A DNA stretch of 64,000 nucleotides from Candidatus Melainabacteria bacterium MEL.A1. GTDB taxonomy: Bacteria > Cyanobacteriota > Vampirovibrionia > Gastranaerophilales > Gastranaerophilaceae. Every line of letters begins with the position of its first letter. Position 1 is the stretch's first letter. The DNA is taken from positions 1-64,000 of the forward strand of contig CP017245.1 of assembly GCA_001765415.1 (NCBI GenBank). The letters run 5' to 3'. The notes under the pieces were generated by a model. It had not been told where the DNA came from, searched no databases, and saw only the letters and a list, made by a program, of their open reading frames with translations. The translations under genes and the position numbers were made by a program. Below, in pieces: positions 42,266 to 51,665 of the stretch.

Positions 42266-43498
42266 ATGTCAGATAAAAATTCTATTCTGCTAATTTCTGA
42301 TGATGAAAAATTTGCAGAAACGTTAAAGTCAAAACTAATATTTTTGAGAAAAGGTGATACAGTTGTTGCCTCTAGTTTTGACAATGCTGAACAGAATTTA
42401 GAATTGACAATGGCTGACATTGTTTTGGTACATGAAAATACTTCTAAAAAATCGACTATAGAGTTAGTGAAAAGATTAAGACATAACAAAAATGTTTGCA
42501 TAATGTTACTTGTGAATGATTATGATGAGGAACTTGTGTTGGCATGTTATGATGCTGGAATGGATGATTTTGCAATGGCTGGAGCTGGGAGTATTGAACT
42601 CGTAATTAAAGTTGTGAATAATATTAAGCATAATTCTATTAAATTGAGCGCATTTAGAAATTTGAAAATTCTAGAGCAATTGCAGATAATTGATGAATTG
42701 ACAGGTGTTTATAATTATAATTATGCACAACAAGTTATTGAAAATGCAATAAATGAAAATTTATTTAATGATGGAGTTTTCGCGGTGATTGCTCCTTCGG
42801 AAAATTCAAAGAGCAAATTTTCTATAGAAAAAATGGCAGAAGCTATAAAAAAATCAATTAGAGTTGATGATGTTGTAACTTTAGGTCGAGGGGCAAAATT
42901 TTATTTATACTTACCAAATACTGATTTTAACGGAACTTTGGTTGTTATAAGTAAGATTAAAGAAAATTATGGAGATGATTTTGAGCTTTGTGCCGGAATT
43001 TCGGGAATTGCCAATAAAGATTTCAAAGAAATGGAAAAAGATGCTTTGCAGGCGCTTTCAGATGCAATGGCTACAAATGCCGAATATGTTTTTGCGCAAG
43101 CTAAGGAAGAAACTCTTGATGAATGGCTTGATGATACAGTTGATAAACCCAAAAATTACAAAATATTCAAGCAAATTTTTAATAAGAAGTTGGAAAAAGT
43201 TATTACGCCGGTGTTTTTTAGATTACAAAAAGCTTGGGAAGAAAAGTTGTTTGAAACTGAAATTGAACAGTCGATTGGTGATGATATGTGCGTATTTCAT
43301 TTAAAAAATAAAAAACAAGATAGCACATTGAGAATTATTTATCCTGGATTTGCCAAAATAATGATTTCGATTACTCATGAAGGTTTAGATAGTCCCGAAA
43401 ACAAAGAAATTCAATTGCCATTAACAAAGATTTCCCAAAAAGAGCTTGTCGGAATTATAGAAGATTTTATCAAGGATTTTAAATATACATCAGTATAA
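42266..43498 (+). CDS. degenerate receiver-GGDEF-like protein
   Basis: A 410-residue cytoplasmic protein. Its first 120 residues read like a receiver domain (ILLISDDEKFAETL, MADIVLVHEN, DAGMDDF), but the phospho-acceptor Asp of the usual DxxxPxxDG position is replaced (VLVHEN). A linker with LEQLQIIDELTGVYNYNY matches the start of GGDEF domains, but the RxGGDEF is replaced by LGRGAKFYL (about 210-218), so no cyclase activity is expected. The final 130 residues are a novel helical/beta region. Co-oriented with and abutting ftsX, so a link to division or envelope control is plausible. Confidence 0.7.
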   Translation: MSDKNSILLISDDEKFAETLKSKLIFLRKGDTVVASSFDNAEQNLELTMADIVLVHENTSKKSTIELVKRLRHNKNVCIMLLVNDYDEELVLACYDAGMDDFAMAGAGSIELVIKVVNNIKHNSIKLSAFRNLKILEQLQIIDELTGVYNYNYAQQVIENAINENLFNDGVFAVIAPSENSKSKFSIEKMAEAIKKSIRVDDVVTLGRGAKFYLYLPNTDFNGTLVVISKIKENYGDDFELCAGISGIANKDFKEMEKDALQALSDAMATNAEYVFAQAKEETLDEWLDDTVDKPKNYKIFKQIFNKKLEKVITPVFFRLQKAWEEKLFETEIEQSIGDDMCVFHLKNKKQDSTLRIIYPGFAKIMISITHEGLDSPENKEIQLPLTKISQKELVGIIEDFIKDFKYTSV

Positions 43499-43509
43499 AG
43501 GAGAAAAAA

Positions 43510-44055
43510 ATGAATACATTATCAGCAGAAAATAGTTTAGTATTAATTATTGATATTCAAGAAAGATTAGTTGCGGCTTTGGATAAAGACGTAATTGTTG
43601 CAAATGCAGTAAAAATCGCTAGTGCAGCAAAGGCTTTGGAAATTCCGGTTTTGTTAACAGAACAGTATCCAAAAGGTTTGGGGCATACTGTTCCACAATT
43701 GCAAGAGGTTTTGCCCGAAGGTAGCGATGTTGTTGAAAAAACTTATTTTAATGCTTTGTTAGAAGATGGCATGCTTGATAAAATTAAATCTTATGGCAAA
43801 AAACAGATTGTAATTTTTGGTATTGAAACACATATTTGTGTGCATCAAACCGCAGCGGCATTGATTGAGGCAGGTTTTGATGTTTATGCTATCAAAGATG
43901 CTTGTGCAAGTCGCAATAAATACGAATTTAAACAAGGTATTGAAGCAATGGTTGCAAATGGGGTGAAAACATCTTGTGTAGAAATTGCGTTATTTGAATG
44001 GCTGAAGGGTGCCAAAAATCCTAAGTTTAAAGAAGTTCAAGCATTGATTAAATAA
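43510..44055 (+). CDS. isochorismatase-family hydrolase
   Basis: A 181-residue cysteine hydrolase of the isochorismatase/nicotinamidase-like superfamily. The catalytic Asp is in IIDIQERL (about residue 14), and the nucleophile Cys is in GIETHICVHQTAAALIEAG (about 110-128), with the KTYFNAL lysine segment between. YAIKDACASR follows. Length is normal. The substrate cannot be read. It follows the receiver-like gene by 11 nt with GGAG ahead of its ATG; a terminator follows. Confidence 0.88.
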   Translation: MNTLSAENSLVLIIDIQERLVAALDKDVIVANAVKIASAAKALEIPVLLTEQYPKGLGHTVPQLQEVLPEGSDVVEKTYFNALLEDGMLDKIKSYGKKQIVIFGIETHICVHQTAAALIEAGFDVYAIKDACASRNKYEFKQGIEAMVANGVKTSCVEIALFEWLKGAKNPKFKEVQALIK

Positions 44056-44064
44056 TTTTTAAAC

Positions 44065-44092
44065 GGCTCTCTTTATTAAGAGAGCTTTTTTA
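44065..44092 (+). terminator. rho-independent terminator
   Basis: GGCTCTCT, loop TTATT, AAGAGAGC then T6; ends the cluster that began at 39715. Confidence 0.88.
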
Positions 44093-44108
44093 TTATGTAA
44101 TACAAGTA

Positions 44109-44136
44109 TTGAAAAATTCAAAAAATAAGTTATAAT
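44109..44136 (+). promoter_or_regulatory. candidate promoter of the 44.2 kb pseudopilin
   Basis: TTGAAA (44109-44114) and TATAAT (44131-44136), spacer 16 nt. TTGAA-N3-TTCAA spans the -35, as at 222-235. Confidence 0.55.
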
Positions 44137-44167
44137 GAAATATATAGGATTTTAAAGGATATTTTGG

Positions 44168-44983
44168 ATGAAAAAATTATTGAGTTTCTTTTTAGATAAA
44201 AACTTGCGCAACAAGTGTGCAATTGTCTGTGATTTGTTCCCTCGCCCATTTGGGGAGAGGGTTAGGGAGAGGGGCTACTTAACTGCCTTTACTCTTGCAG
44301 AGGTGCTAGTAACTCTCGGTATCATAGGTGTAGTTTCTGCTATGACTGTTCCAACATTGATGCAGAATTATCAACGTCAGAGTTATGTTACTCAATTACA
44401 CAAAGTTTATAATGAAGTGCAACAAGCATCTTTGAGATACATGACAGATAAAAATGCTATTAATTTGAGAGAGGCAGGTTTGGTTACTCAAGCTGAAATA
44501 GCTAATTTTACTCATACATATTTTAAAGTTGTTAGTGATTGTGGACATACTGTTAGCGCACCTTGTTTCCCAACAAGTTATAGAAGTCAGTCAGGGACAG
44601 AGTCTGCGACAAATAACGCAAGTTGGAGTGCTGCTTCTTCTGTTGTTTTGGCAAGTGGTGCAAGTATAATTATTGATTATCCGAATGTTTATACAAAGAC
44701 CGTAAATGGCGTAACTTCTCATTATGGACATATGTTGATTGATATTAATGGTCCAAAAGGTCCGAATATCGGTGGTAGAGATATGTTCTATGCTGAATTT
44801 TATGATGATGGTTCCATTGATGTTGCTGGTGCAACTCCTGAATGCAAAGCAAATGGCGTTTGCGATGGAGATTCTTTGACTGCAATTAGAGATACCTTGT
44901 ATAATAGTAGCTGTAGTTCTACTTGGCAAGGTCAAGGTTGTTTGGGCAAAATCATCAATGATGGTTGGACAATGACTTATTAA
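44168..44983 (+). CDS. pseudopilin-like protein with repeat in leader
   Basis: A 271-residue pseudopilin. The leader is 41 residues; the cleavage motif is TA|FTLAEVLVTLG, then the hydrophobic helix, NYQRQSYVTQLHK, DINGPKGPNIGGRDMF, and the C-terminal GCLGKIINDGWTMTY. A palindromic repeat (44239-44274) is translated in the leader as PFGERVRERG. It is in frame with ATG 44168, which has AAAGGA upstream. The long middle is Ser/Asn-rich and more variable than the ends. Convergent with ribF; the stops overlap by 4 nt. Confidence 0.87.
   Translation: MKKLLSFFLDKNLRNKCAIVCDLFPRPFGERVRERGYLTAFTLAEVLVTLGIIGVVSAMTVPTLMQNYQRQSYVTQLHKVYNEVQQASLRYMTDKNAINLREAGLVTQAEIANFTHTYFKVVSDCGHTVSAPCFPTSYRSQSGTESATNNASWSAASSVVLASGASIIIDYPNVYTKTVNGVTSHYGHMLIDINGPKGPNIGGRDMFYAEFYDDGSIDVAGATPECKANGVCDGDSLTAIRDTLYNSSCSSTWQGQGCLGKIINDGWTMTY
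44239..44274. repeat. CCCTC/GAGGG palindrome in a pseudopilin leader
   Basis: CCCTCGCCC and GGGGAGAGGG pair around ATTT, then GTTAGGGAGAGG. It resembles the ends of copies A and B of the long element. Confidence 0.6.
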
Positions 44984-45858
44984 ATTGATTTTATATCAAG
45001 TTGAATTTGTTTTTTTAACGCGTTGAGAGAAGGAAATCTTTTTTCAGTGCGTATCATTTTGTTAAATTCTACAGTTAAAATTTTTCCATATATATCTTTA
45101 TTAAAATCTAATATATTTACCTCTAAAATCGGTTTAACACCATTAATTGTCGGGCGAGAACCGTAGTTTGCAATACCTTCCCCATAATTTGTTTTTACCG
45201 AATAAACCCCATGTGGTAGTTCAATTAAATCTGTTGGATACTCTAAATTTGCGGTTGGAAATCCGATAGTTCTACCTAATTGATTTCCTTTAACAATTTT
45301 GCCAGATATTTTAAATTTATATCCTAACATGCTATTTGCTTTCGAAATCTCTCCGTTCAGTAATAAATTTCTTATAGTTGTGCTACTGATAATTTCATTT
45401 TCAAACTTTTCAGGGGGAAGCTCAAAATATTTATATTTGTATTTGGTTTCGTTCGCATATAAAAATTTTGCATTTCCTGTTTTGTTGTAGCCGAAATTAT
45501 GATTCCAACCGGTAGAAATAGCGGATGGCGCAAAATATTTAACCAAAATATTTTCTAAATAATCAGTTGCAGGTAATTTAGATATTTTTTTGAAATCCAA
45601 TTCATACAAATAGTCAATTTCTAATTTATCAATCATTTGCTCTCTATCTTTTTTGGTTGATAAATATTTTGGAGAGATATTTTTAAGGTATTTGTAAGGG
45701 TGTTCAGAAAAAGTTATAATTGCGGATTTAATATTATTTTGTTTTGCAAAATCAACTGCTGATTTGATAACTTTTTTATGTCCTAAATGCACGCCGTCAA
45801 AAAAACCGAGCGCGATTGATAAATTTGGATTGAAGTTTGGCTCATTAAATATTTGCAT
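44980..45858 (-). CDS. ribF: bifunctional riboflavin kinase / FAD synthetase
   Basis: A 292-residue RibF. The N-terminal nucleotidyltransferase domain has the GFFDGVHLGHKKVI start with HxGH-like motif and later ISSTTIRNLL; the C-terminal riboflavin kinase domain has GRTIGFPTANLEYP and LPHGVYSVKT, both characteristic. It makes FMN and then FAD from riboflavin and ATP. The length is slightly below the usual 310. It overlaps the convergent pseudopilin by 4 nt, and no terminator is seen between them. Confidence 0.94.
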   Translation of the reverse strand: MQIFNEPNFNPNLSIALGFFDGVHLGHKKVIKSAVDFAKQNNIKSAIITFSEHPYKYLKNISPKYLSTKKDREQMIDKLEIDYLYELDFKKISKLPATDYLENILVKYFAPSAISTGWNHNFGYNKTGNAKFLYANETKYKYKYFELPPEKFENEIISSTTIRNLLLNGEISKANSMLGYKFKISGKIVKGNQLGRTIGFPTANLEYPTDLIELPHGVYSVKTNYGEGIANYGSRPTINGVKPILEVNILDFNKDIYGKILTVEFNKMIRTEKRFPSLNALKKQIQLDIKSI

Positions 45859-45955
45859 AATTTAATTATATAATAAATAAATTTCTCTTAATAAAAATAT
45901 AAAAAATAGCAAAATAAATTTGTCACAATTATTTATATCTCCAAAAGGAGTAAAT

Positions 45956-46288
45956 ATGCAAATTCAATCAATTTCTCAAAATAATTCATCTACAAGTTTT
46001 GGTGCGCATTTGCCACGAACATTTGCTGGTGTGATGAATTATATGTATAAAAATGCACAAAAATTATCCCCTGAAACTTTTCAAATTAACGATACTGTCA
46101 GGATTTCCTCAAAATTGAAAAATGGAAAAGAAGTTAATGCGAGTGTAAATTTTATAAATGGACATTATATCGGAATGTTGATGGATGAAGGCGATGAAAT
46201 TTATAGAAAAGATTTGGTTTCTACTGTAATCGAAAAATTCAAAAAATCAATGGCAAAAGGAAAAGTTAAAGACAAGTTGGGTTATTAA
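45956..46288 (+). CDS. small protein with F-x-A N-terminal motif
   Basis: A 110-residue protein, unknown family. ATG 45956 has AAAAGGAG upstream; the longer frame from 45920 is rejected for lack of one. It starts MQIQSISQNNSSTSFGAHL, a short polar Ser/Asn lead with F15-G-A, similar in shape to the starts at 26201 and 27733. A mainly beta domain follows, with NDTVRISSKLKNGKEVNASVNF, then a charged helix. No signal peptide or membrane span. Function unknown. Confidence 0.65.
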   Translation: MQIQSISQNNSSTSFGAHLPRTFAGVMNYMYKNAQKLSPETFQINDTVRISSKLKNGKEVNASVNFINGHYIGMLMDEGDEIYRKDLVSTVIEKFKKSMAKGKVKDKLGY

Positions 46289-46317
46289 ACAAATCTCACA
46301 AAAAAGTAAAAAGAAAA

Positions 46318-46350
46318 GCTCCCCAGAATTATCTGTGGGAGCAGTTTTAA
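46318..46350. terminator. likely terminator between convergent genes
   Basis: GCTCCC, loop of about 14 nt, GGGAGC then AGTTTTAA; between the small gene at 45956 and aspS. Confidence 0.5.
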
Positions 46351-46368
46351 GTATGAAATTCAAAGTTA

Positions 46369-48156
46369 TTAATTTTTGTGGTGTGGTTGAACAGTACTTT
46401 TCAAGTGAAGTTCTCTTAATTGTTGTAGAGAAGCTTCGCCAGGAGCATCGCTCATAAGATCTTTCGCACCGGAGTTTTTAGGGAATGCGATAACATCTCT
46501 GATACTATCTGTTCTACATAGCAATGCAACAAGTCTATCCAAGCCGATAGCCAAACCAGCATGTGGTGGTGTACCGTATTGCAAAGCGTTAACCATAAAT
46601 CCGAATTTTTCTTTTGCTTCATCTTCAGTTAAACCTAAAGCTTTGAAGATTGCGCTTTGAACTTCTGAAGAGTGGATTCTTACAGAACCGCCGCCCAATT
46701 CGGTTCCGTTATAAACTATATCGTATGCAATTGATTTTACATTACCCAAATCACCTGATTTCAATTTGTCTAAATCTTCAATACAAGGAGATGTGAATGG
46801 GTGGTGCATTGCCATAAATCGACCTTCTTCATCTGACCATTCAAACATTGGGAAGTCTACAACCCAAAGTAGGTTGTGTTTACTTTCATCAATTAGATCT
46901 AATCTTTTTCCGAAGTATAGTCTTAATCTACCCATAATATCGTAAACTAATTTTGGTTTATCTGCAACAAAGAAGATAATATCTCCGTTTTCAGCACCTG
47001 CTCTATCTTTAATTGCTTGAGCTTGTTCTTCTGTAACGAATTTCAATACAGGAGATTTTGCAGTACCATCTTCGTTATAAATGATGTTAGCAAGAGCTTT
47101 TGCACCGAATGATACAGCTAATTTGGTAATATCATCAATATCTTTTCTTGAAAATTTAGCTCCACCCGGAATTCTAATACCACGAACGATACCACCATTT
47201 TCAAGAGTATCTCTTACGATTTTAAATTCTGATTGCAAAATAATATCGCCGATATCAAATAATTCAAGACCAAAACGAGTATCTGGTTTGTCTGAACCAA
47301 ATCTATCCATAGCTTCTTGCCAAGGCATTTGTATAAACGGAGGTTTAACTTCAACGCCTGCAGCTTTGAATGTATCAACGATTAATCCTTCAACACATTT
47401 AATAACATCTTGTTGTTCTACGAAAGACATTTCAATATCAATTTGTGTAAATTCAGGTTGTCTATCTGCACGTAAGTCCTCATCTCGGAAACATTTTGCA
47501 ATTTGATAATATCTTTCAATCCCTCCAACCATCAACAATTGTTTAAAGATTTGTGGTGATTGAGGTAGTGCATAGAATTTACCTTCTTGAACTCGAGATG
47601 GAACTAGGTAATCTCTAGCACCTTCCGGAGTTGTTTTAATCAAGATTGGAGTTTCAACTTCCAAAAAGTCTTGATTATTTAGGTAATTTCTAGCTGCTTG
47701 ACAAATTTTGTGGCGTAAAGTTAAGTTGTGCAACATACTTTCTCGTCTGATGTCAAGGTATCTGTATTTCAAACGAACATCTTCTGAAACGTTTTCATCA
47801 TCCAATACAAATGGTAAAGTTTTTGCTTCTGAAAGAATTTCAACATAAGTTGGATACATTTCAACTTGACCTGTTGCATATTTTTCGTTGTAAGTTTCTT
47901 CCGGTCTGCGAGTAATTTTACCTTTTACGGTAATAACGTATTCAGATCTTAATTTTTCAAAAACTCTGTGAACTTCAGGGTTAATCTGAGGGTTTGCAAC
48001 CAATTGGAAAAATCCGGTTCTATCTCTCAATTCCACGAATAAAATACCACCTAAGTCACGGATAGTAGAAGCCCAACCTGAAAGAGTAACTTCTTCGTTC
48101 AAGTTGTTAAGATTAAGCTCTCCGCAATTGTGGTCTTTAAGTTTGGTTTTAATCAT
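46369..48156 (-). CDS. aspS: aspartyl-tRNA synthetase
   Basis: A 595-residue bacterial-type class IIb synthetase. An N-terminal OB-fold anticodon-binding domain (about 1-110), then class II motif 2 (FRDEDLRADRQPEFTQID), a GAD insertion domain, and motif 3 (GLAIGLDRLVALL). Flipping loop and PFTSPCIED regions are present. Length is normal. It charges tRNA-Asp. The gene 3' of the 48250 gene on the same strand, separated by 94 nt, may share its transcript. Confidence 0.97.
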   Translation of the reverse strand: MIKTKLKDHNCGELNLNNLNEEVTLSGWASTIRDLGGILFVELRDRTGFFQLVANPQINPEVHRVFEKLRSEYVITVKGKITRRPEETYNEKYATGQVEMYPTYVEILSEAKTLPFVLDDENVSEDVRLKYRYLDIRRESMLHNLTLRHKICQAARNYLNNQDFLEVETPILIKTTPEGARDYLVPSRVQEGKFYALPQSPQIFKQLLMVGGIERYYQIAKCFRDEDLRADRQPEFTQIDIEMSFVEQQDVIKCVEGLIVDTFKAAGVEVKPPFIQMPWQEAMDRFGSDKPDTRFGLELFDIGDIILQSEFKIVRDTLENGGIVRGIRIPGGAKFSRKDIDDITKLAVSFGAKALANIIYNEDGTAKSPVLKFVTEEQAQAIKDRAGAENGDIIFFVADKPKLVYDIMGRLRLYFGKRLDLIDESKHNLLWVVDFPMFEWSDEEGRFMAMHHPFTSPCIEDLDKLKSGDLGNVKSIAYDIVYNGTELGGGSVRIHSSEVQSAIFKALGLTEDEAKEKFGFMVNALQYGTPPHAGLAIGLDRLVALLCRTDSIRDVIAFPKNSGAKDLMSDAPGEASLQQLRELHLKSTVQPHHKN

Positions 48157-48249
48157 CTTATCTTCCTTTTTTCTTATTTTCAGTACAGACTTACTAAAAT
48201 TTTACCAAAAACATAAAAAAAAGTGAACAAGTATGAAGTATTAATAAAT

Positions 48250-48627
48250 TTAACGTTTGTTTCTCACACGAGGTCTTGCAGGTTGTTGAATAGGTGCATT
48301 ATTTTCCATAGCGTCATCTTCGTAGTAATCATCATCGTATTCAAAATCATCAGGCAAGATTTCAACAATTTGCATTGTAATTATGCAAGAAATATTTACG
48401 TGCAATTGTGGAGATTTGTCAGGTCGGAATGCTAGGTTCTTTCTATCCTTAACTTCGCAGTTTTTAAGAGTTAAAAATTGAAATCCGCCGTTAAGGATAT
48501 AAAAAAGCATATTGTCAGGAATAGAGTTACTAAATCTCATGTTTTCGGGTAACAATAATTCGCCTTCAACGTATTGGTCATTTGTCGTAATTAGAACTTG
48601 CATTCTAGGTAAGTTGTTTATAATCAT
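48250..48627 (-). CDS. hypothetical protein with acidic tail
   Basis: A 125-residue protein. The start at 48627 (MIINNLPRMQVLITTN) has GGAG 8 nt upstream; the longer frame to 48684 lacks one. The first 85 residues look like a small beta-rich domain (TNDQYVEGELLLPENMRF, YILNGGFQFLTLKN), the rest an acidic stretch (DDFEYDDDYYEDD) and a basic Pro/Arg end. Something like an Sm-like or flagellar-assembly small domain is possible but I cannot name it. Upstream of aspS. Confidence 0.6.
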   Translation of the reverse strand: MIINNLPRMQVLITTNDQYVEGELLLPENMRFSNSIPDNMLFYILNGGFQFLTLKNCEVKDRKNLAFRPDKSPQLHVNISCIITMQIVEILPDDFEYDDDYYEDDAMENNAPIQQPARPRVRNKR

Positions 48628-48704
48628 TTCATTCTCTCCGTAAGAAATTCTACTGCTTGTTATCAGTATAACATATTTTTTCAAAAATTTCTATATAAAA
48701 TAAA

Positions 48705-48734
48705 AAAAGCAGGGTTGAAATAAACCCTGCTTTT
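48705..48734 (-). terminator. terminator of the SPFH gene
   Basis: AAAAGCAGGGTT, loop, AACCCTGCTTTT just after the stop of the 48751 gene on the minus strand. Confidence 0.85.
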
Positions 48735-48750
48735 CAATATATTGTTTTAA

Positions 48751-49722
48751 TTATTTTCTATCAAGCATTTGTTTGATACCATCTACAGAAGATAAAATTC
48801 CTGTAGCCTCGTATGGCATGTAAACAACTTTGTTGTTTTCCCCACTTGTGATTGCAGTCATTGTGTCTAAATATTTCATTGCAATTAAATATTTGTCCGG
48901 TTGACCTTTGTCAGCTAAAGCGTTGATAATTCTATTGATAGCTTCTTTTTCTGCATCTGCCTCAATTACACGAGCTTGAGCAATACCTTCAGCTTTCAAA
49001 ATTTCTGCTTGTTTAGCACCTTCTGCAGAACGAATAGCGGCTTCTTTTTCACCTTCTGCTTTTCTGATAGCTGCTTCTTTCAAACCTTCTGCTTCCGTAA
49101 TTGTGGCTTTCTTTTCTCTGTCAGCTTTCATCAATTTGTCCATTGATGCTTGAATATCTGCAGGAGGGAAGATGTCTTGGATTTCAACACGATTAACTTT
49201 TACACCCCATTTGTTGGTTGCTTCATCAAGAGTTGTTCTTAATTCATCGTTGATTTTTCCACGAGAAGTCAATGTTTCTTGCAAATCCATTTGTCCCACA
49301 AGGTTTCTTAAAGTTGTTTGTGTTAATTTTTCAATTGCATCAGGTAAGTTTTCAATTTCATAAACTGCACTTTTAGCATCAACGATTTGGAAATAAATCA
49401 AAGCGTTGATTGTGATTGAAACGTTATCCCTAGTGATTACGTTTTGACGAGGAAAGTCGTACATTTGTTCTCTCAAATCAATTCTGTCAACAGGTTTAAG
49501 GTAATAGAAATTCCTTCCGTCGATGCCTTTTTGAGAAACTTTTTTCAAAATTCCACGAGGAGCTTCCAAAATTGGAAAAATAAAGTTAGGACCGGCTCTA
49601 AGAGTTTTTTCGTAACGCCCCATTCTTTCAATAATAACTTCTTGTTGTTGTTGAACAATAAGAATACCTTTGAATACGTATATTAATAGTGCAACTAATA
49701 ATATCAATAAAAATAATGTCAT
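48751..49722 (-). CDS. SPFH/band-7 (QmcA-like) membrane-scaffold protein
   Basis: A 323-residue stomatin-like protein. The N-terminal span (about 2-20) is followed by the band-7 domain with VQQQQEVIIERMGRYEKTL, AGPNFIFPI and QNVITRDNVSITINALIYFQ, then a coiled-coil with repeated EGLKEAAIRKAEGEKEAAI and QARVIEADAEKEA. Such proteins form ring or cage assemblies in membrane microdomains and often pair with NfeD, which is the adjacent gene here (9 nt away, upstream). Confidence 0.9.
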   Translation of the reverse strand: MTLFLLILLVALLIYVFKGILIVQQQQEVIIERMGRYEKTLRAGPNFIFPILEAPRGILKKVSQKGIDGRNFYYLKPVDRIDLREQMYDFPRQNVITRDNVSITINALIYFQIVDAKSAVYEIENLPDAIEKLTQTTLRNLVGQMDLQETLTSRGKINDELRTTLDEATNKWGVKVNRVEIQDIFPPADIQASMDKLMKADREKKATITEAEGLKEAAIRKAEGEKEAAIRSAEGAKQAEILKAEGIAQARVIEADAEKEAINRIINALADKGQPDKYLIAMKYLDTMTAITSGENNKVVYMPYEATGILSSVDGIKQMLDRK

Positions 49723-49731
49723 TTTTCTCTC

Positions 49732-50157
49732 CTATATCTTTTCAACTGTTAATACTAAGCTTTCGTTTTTTACAATTCTAACTTCGCTACCTACAGGAAT
49801 TGTTTCGTCACTATCTGTTCGAGCTTCCCAACGTTCGTCGTAGATTGTAATTGCACCTGAAAATTTTGTAACCGGTTCGATAACTTTAACGATTTGACCG
49901 ATATATTTGCCTTCCATCCCTGTTTCTTTCTCTTTTGATTCTTTTTGTTTAATCAAAATTGGTCTTAACAAAAGAATAGAAAGAATTGAAAGCACTACAA
50001 ATATAAATGTCAGAATAATCCAACCTTTTACAAACAGTGCAACAATTGCTGTTACAAACCCCGCAAGAGCAAGGTTTAAAAAAAACATTGACGGAACTAT
50101 CATTTCAAGTATTAGAAATGCTAAACCGGCAATTGCAAAAATTTCCCATAAAACCAT
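49732..50157 (-). CDS. NfeD-like membrane protein
   Basis: A 141-residue short NfeD: three hydrophobic spans (about 5-70) and a C-terminal OB-fold (about 78-141) with GKYIGQIVKVIEP, GAITIYDERWEARTD and TIPVGSEVRIV. Partner of SPFH proteins, probably by OB-fold contact. It heads the NfeD-SPFH operon. Weak ribosome site (GGAGTG). Confidence 0.88.
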   Translation of the reverse strand: MVLWEIFAIAGLAFLILEMIVPSMFFLNLALAGFVTAIVALFVKGWIILTFIFVVLSILSILLLRPILIKQKESKEKETGMEGKYIGQIVKVIEPVTKFSGAITIYDERWEARTDSDETIPVGSEVRIVKNESLVLTVEKI

Positions 50158-50245
50158 ATTTTGTCACTCCTTTTTTATGTATTTGATAATAACATATTTT
50201 TCAGGAATCGTCAATAAAAATCATATTTTGTTGTAAAATAAAAAT

Positions 50246-51664
50246 ATGATAAGTTTTGATTCATTTACACTAAAAAAATGGCTTGACGAAAATGCCGAAT
50301 ATATGATTGGTGCAAGAATACAGAAAATTCAGCAACCGACAAGGAGAGATTTTGTTTTTTCTTTAAGAAATAAAGGTGAAACAAAAAAATTATATATAAA
50401 TATTAATCCACAGTATTACCATGTGGCGTTTATGAGCAAAGATAATGAGAAAAAAAGGTTGATTGAAATTCCTGATAAGCCACCAATGTTTTGCATGTTA
50501 TTGAGAAAGTATTTGGAAAATGCTATTATATCAAAAGTTGAACAGCCTCCTTATGAGAGAATTTTAGAATTTTATATTGAAACTTATAATGAATTGTCAG
50601 AAAAAATTTATTTATGTCTAGCAATAGAATTGATGGGAAAGTATTCTAATGTGATTTTGTATAGCTATGACACTAATATGATAGTTGGTTGTGCGCATAA
50701 TGTTGGCGCTGAAAAAAGTCGTGAACGAGAAATGGCAGGGGGATTGCCTTATGTTTATCCTGCCGGTAGACCAAAAAAATGGTATTATAACGAAAATTCT
50801 CTTGCTAATTCAAATTGTAAAAGCATAAATTCTGTTATTGATGATTATTATGCTGAGTGTATTTATAATGACAGAATTAAAAGATTGAAAGGTCAATATT
50901 CTCAACTAATTCAATCTAAATTAAAAAAGGATAAAAATTCTTTAAAAAAGATGGATTATAAGTTGTCAAAAGAAGTAAATGGCGATAAATATCGATTATA
51001 TGGTGATTTGATAATGGCAAATCTCTACAACAATAAAGGGTATTCAAAGTTTATACGAGTTTTTGATTATGAAAATAATAAAGAAATAAATATTGAGTTA
51101 GATGAAACTTCCTCTCTCAAAGAAAATGCGAATAAGTTTTATAAACTCTACAACAAAGCCAAAACTTCTGTTGCAAAATTAACAGAATTGACTGACGAAT
51201 TGAAGAAAAACATTGATTACTATGAACAAATTCTTTATTCTATTGATATTGCACATTCTGTTGAAGAATTATATGAAATTGGAAATGAAATTGAACCACA
51301 AAAAAAAGAGAAAAAAGTATCAAAATCAGCGTTTTTACCTACAGAAATGGAGATTGAAGGTTGTAAAGTTTATATTGGTAAAAATAATCGCCAAAATGAT
51401 TATATTGTTTCTAAACTTTCGAAAGATGAGGATTGGTGGTTTCATACGAGAGATTGCGCAGGATCGCATGTTTTGTTGAGGTGTGAAAATCCTACAGATA
51501 AATTGATTTATGAATGTGCTAAAATTGCCAAAACTTTTTCAAAAGGCTCGCAATCTTCAAAAGTTGGTGTGATTTATACAAAGAGGAAATATCTTAAAAA
51601 ACCGCCAAAAGCAAATTTGGGCTATGTTACATATAAAAATGAACAAGAAATAGTAATAGACTAG
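50246..51664 (+). CDS. rqcH: RqcH/NFACT-family ribosome quality-control protein
   Basis: A 472-residue NFACT protein. The NFACT-N start SFDSFTLKKWLDE..., MIGARIQKIQQPTRRDF, the LCLAIELMGKYSNVIL segment, coiled-coil middle, and a C-terminal NFACT-R domain with YIGKNNRQNDYIVSKL and DWWFHTRDCAGSHVLLR. In bacteria RqcH binds stalled 50S subunits and directs C-terminal alanine tailing; in pathogens relatives act as fibronectin-binding proteins. It is about 90 residues shorter than the B. subtilis protein, mostly in the helical middle. Just upstream of the polymerase gene (1 nt). Confidence 0.9.
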   Translation: MISFDSFTLKKWLDENAEYMIGARIQKIQQPTRRDFVFSLRNKGETKKLYININPQYYHVAFMSKDNEKKRLIEIPDKPPMFCMLLRKYLENAIISKVEQPPYERILEFYIETYNELSEKIYLCLAIELMGKYSNVILYSYDTNMIVGCAHNVGAEKSREREMAGGLPYVYPAGRPKKWYYNENSLANSNCKSINSVIDDYYAECIYNDRIKRLKGQYSQLIQSKLKKDKNSLKKMDYKLSKEVNGDKYRLYGDLIMANLYNNKGYSKFIRVFDYENNKEINIELDETSSLKENANKFYKLYNKAKTSVAKLTELTDELKKNIDYYEQILYSIDIAHSVEELYEIGNEIEPQKKEKKVSKSAFLPTEMEIEGCKVYIGKNNRQNDYIVSKLSKDEDWWFHTRDCAGSHVLLRCENPTDKLIYECAKIAKTFSKGSQSSKVGVIYTKRKYLKKPPKANLGYVTYKNEQEIVID

Positions 51665-51665
51665 T

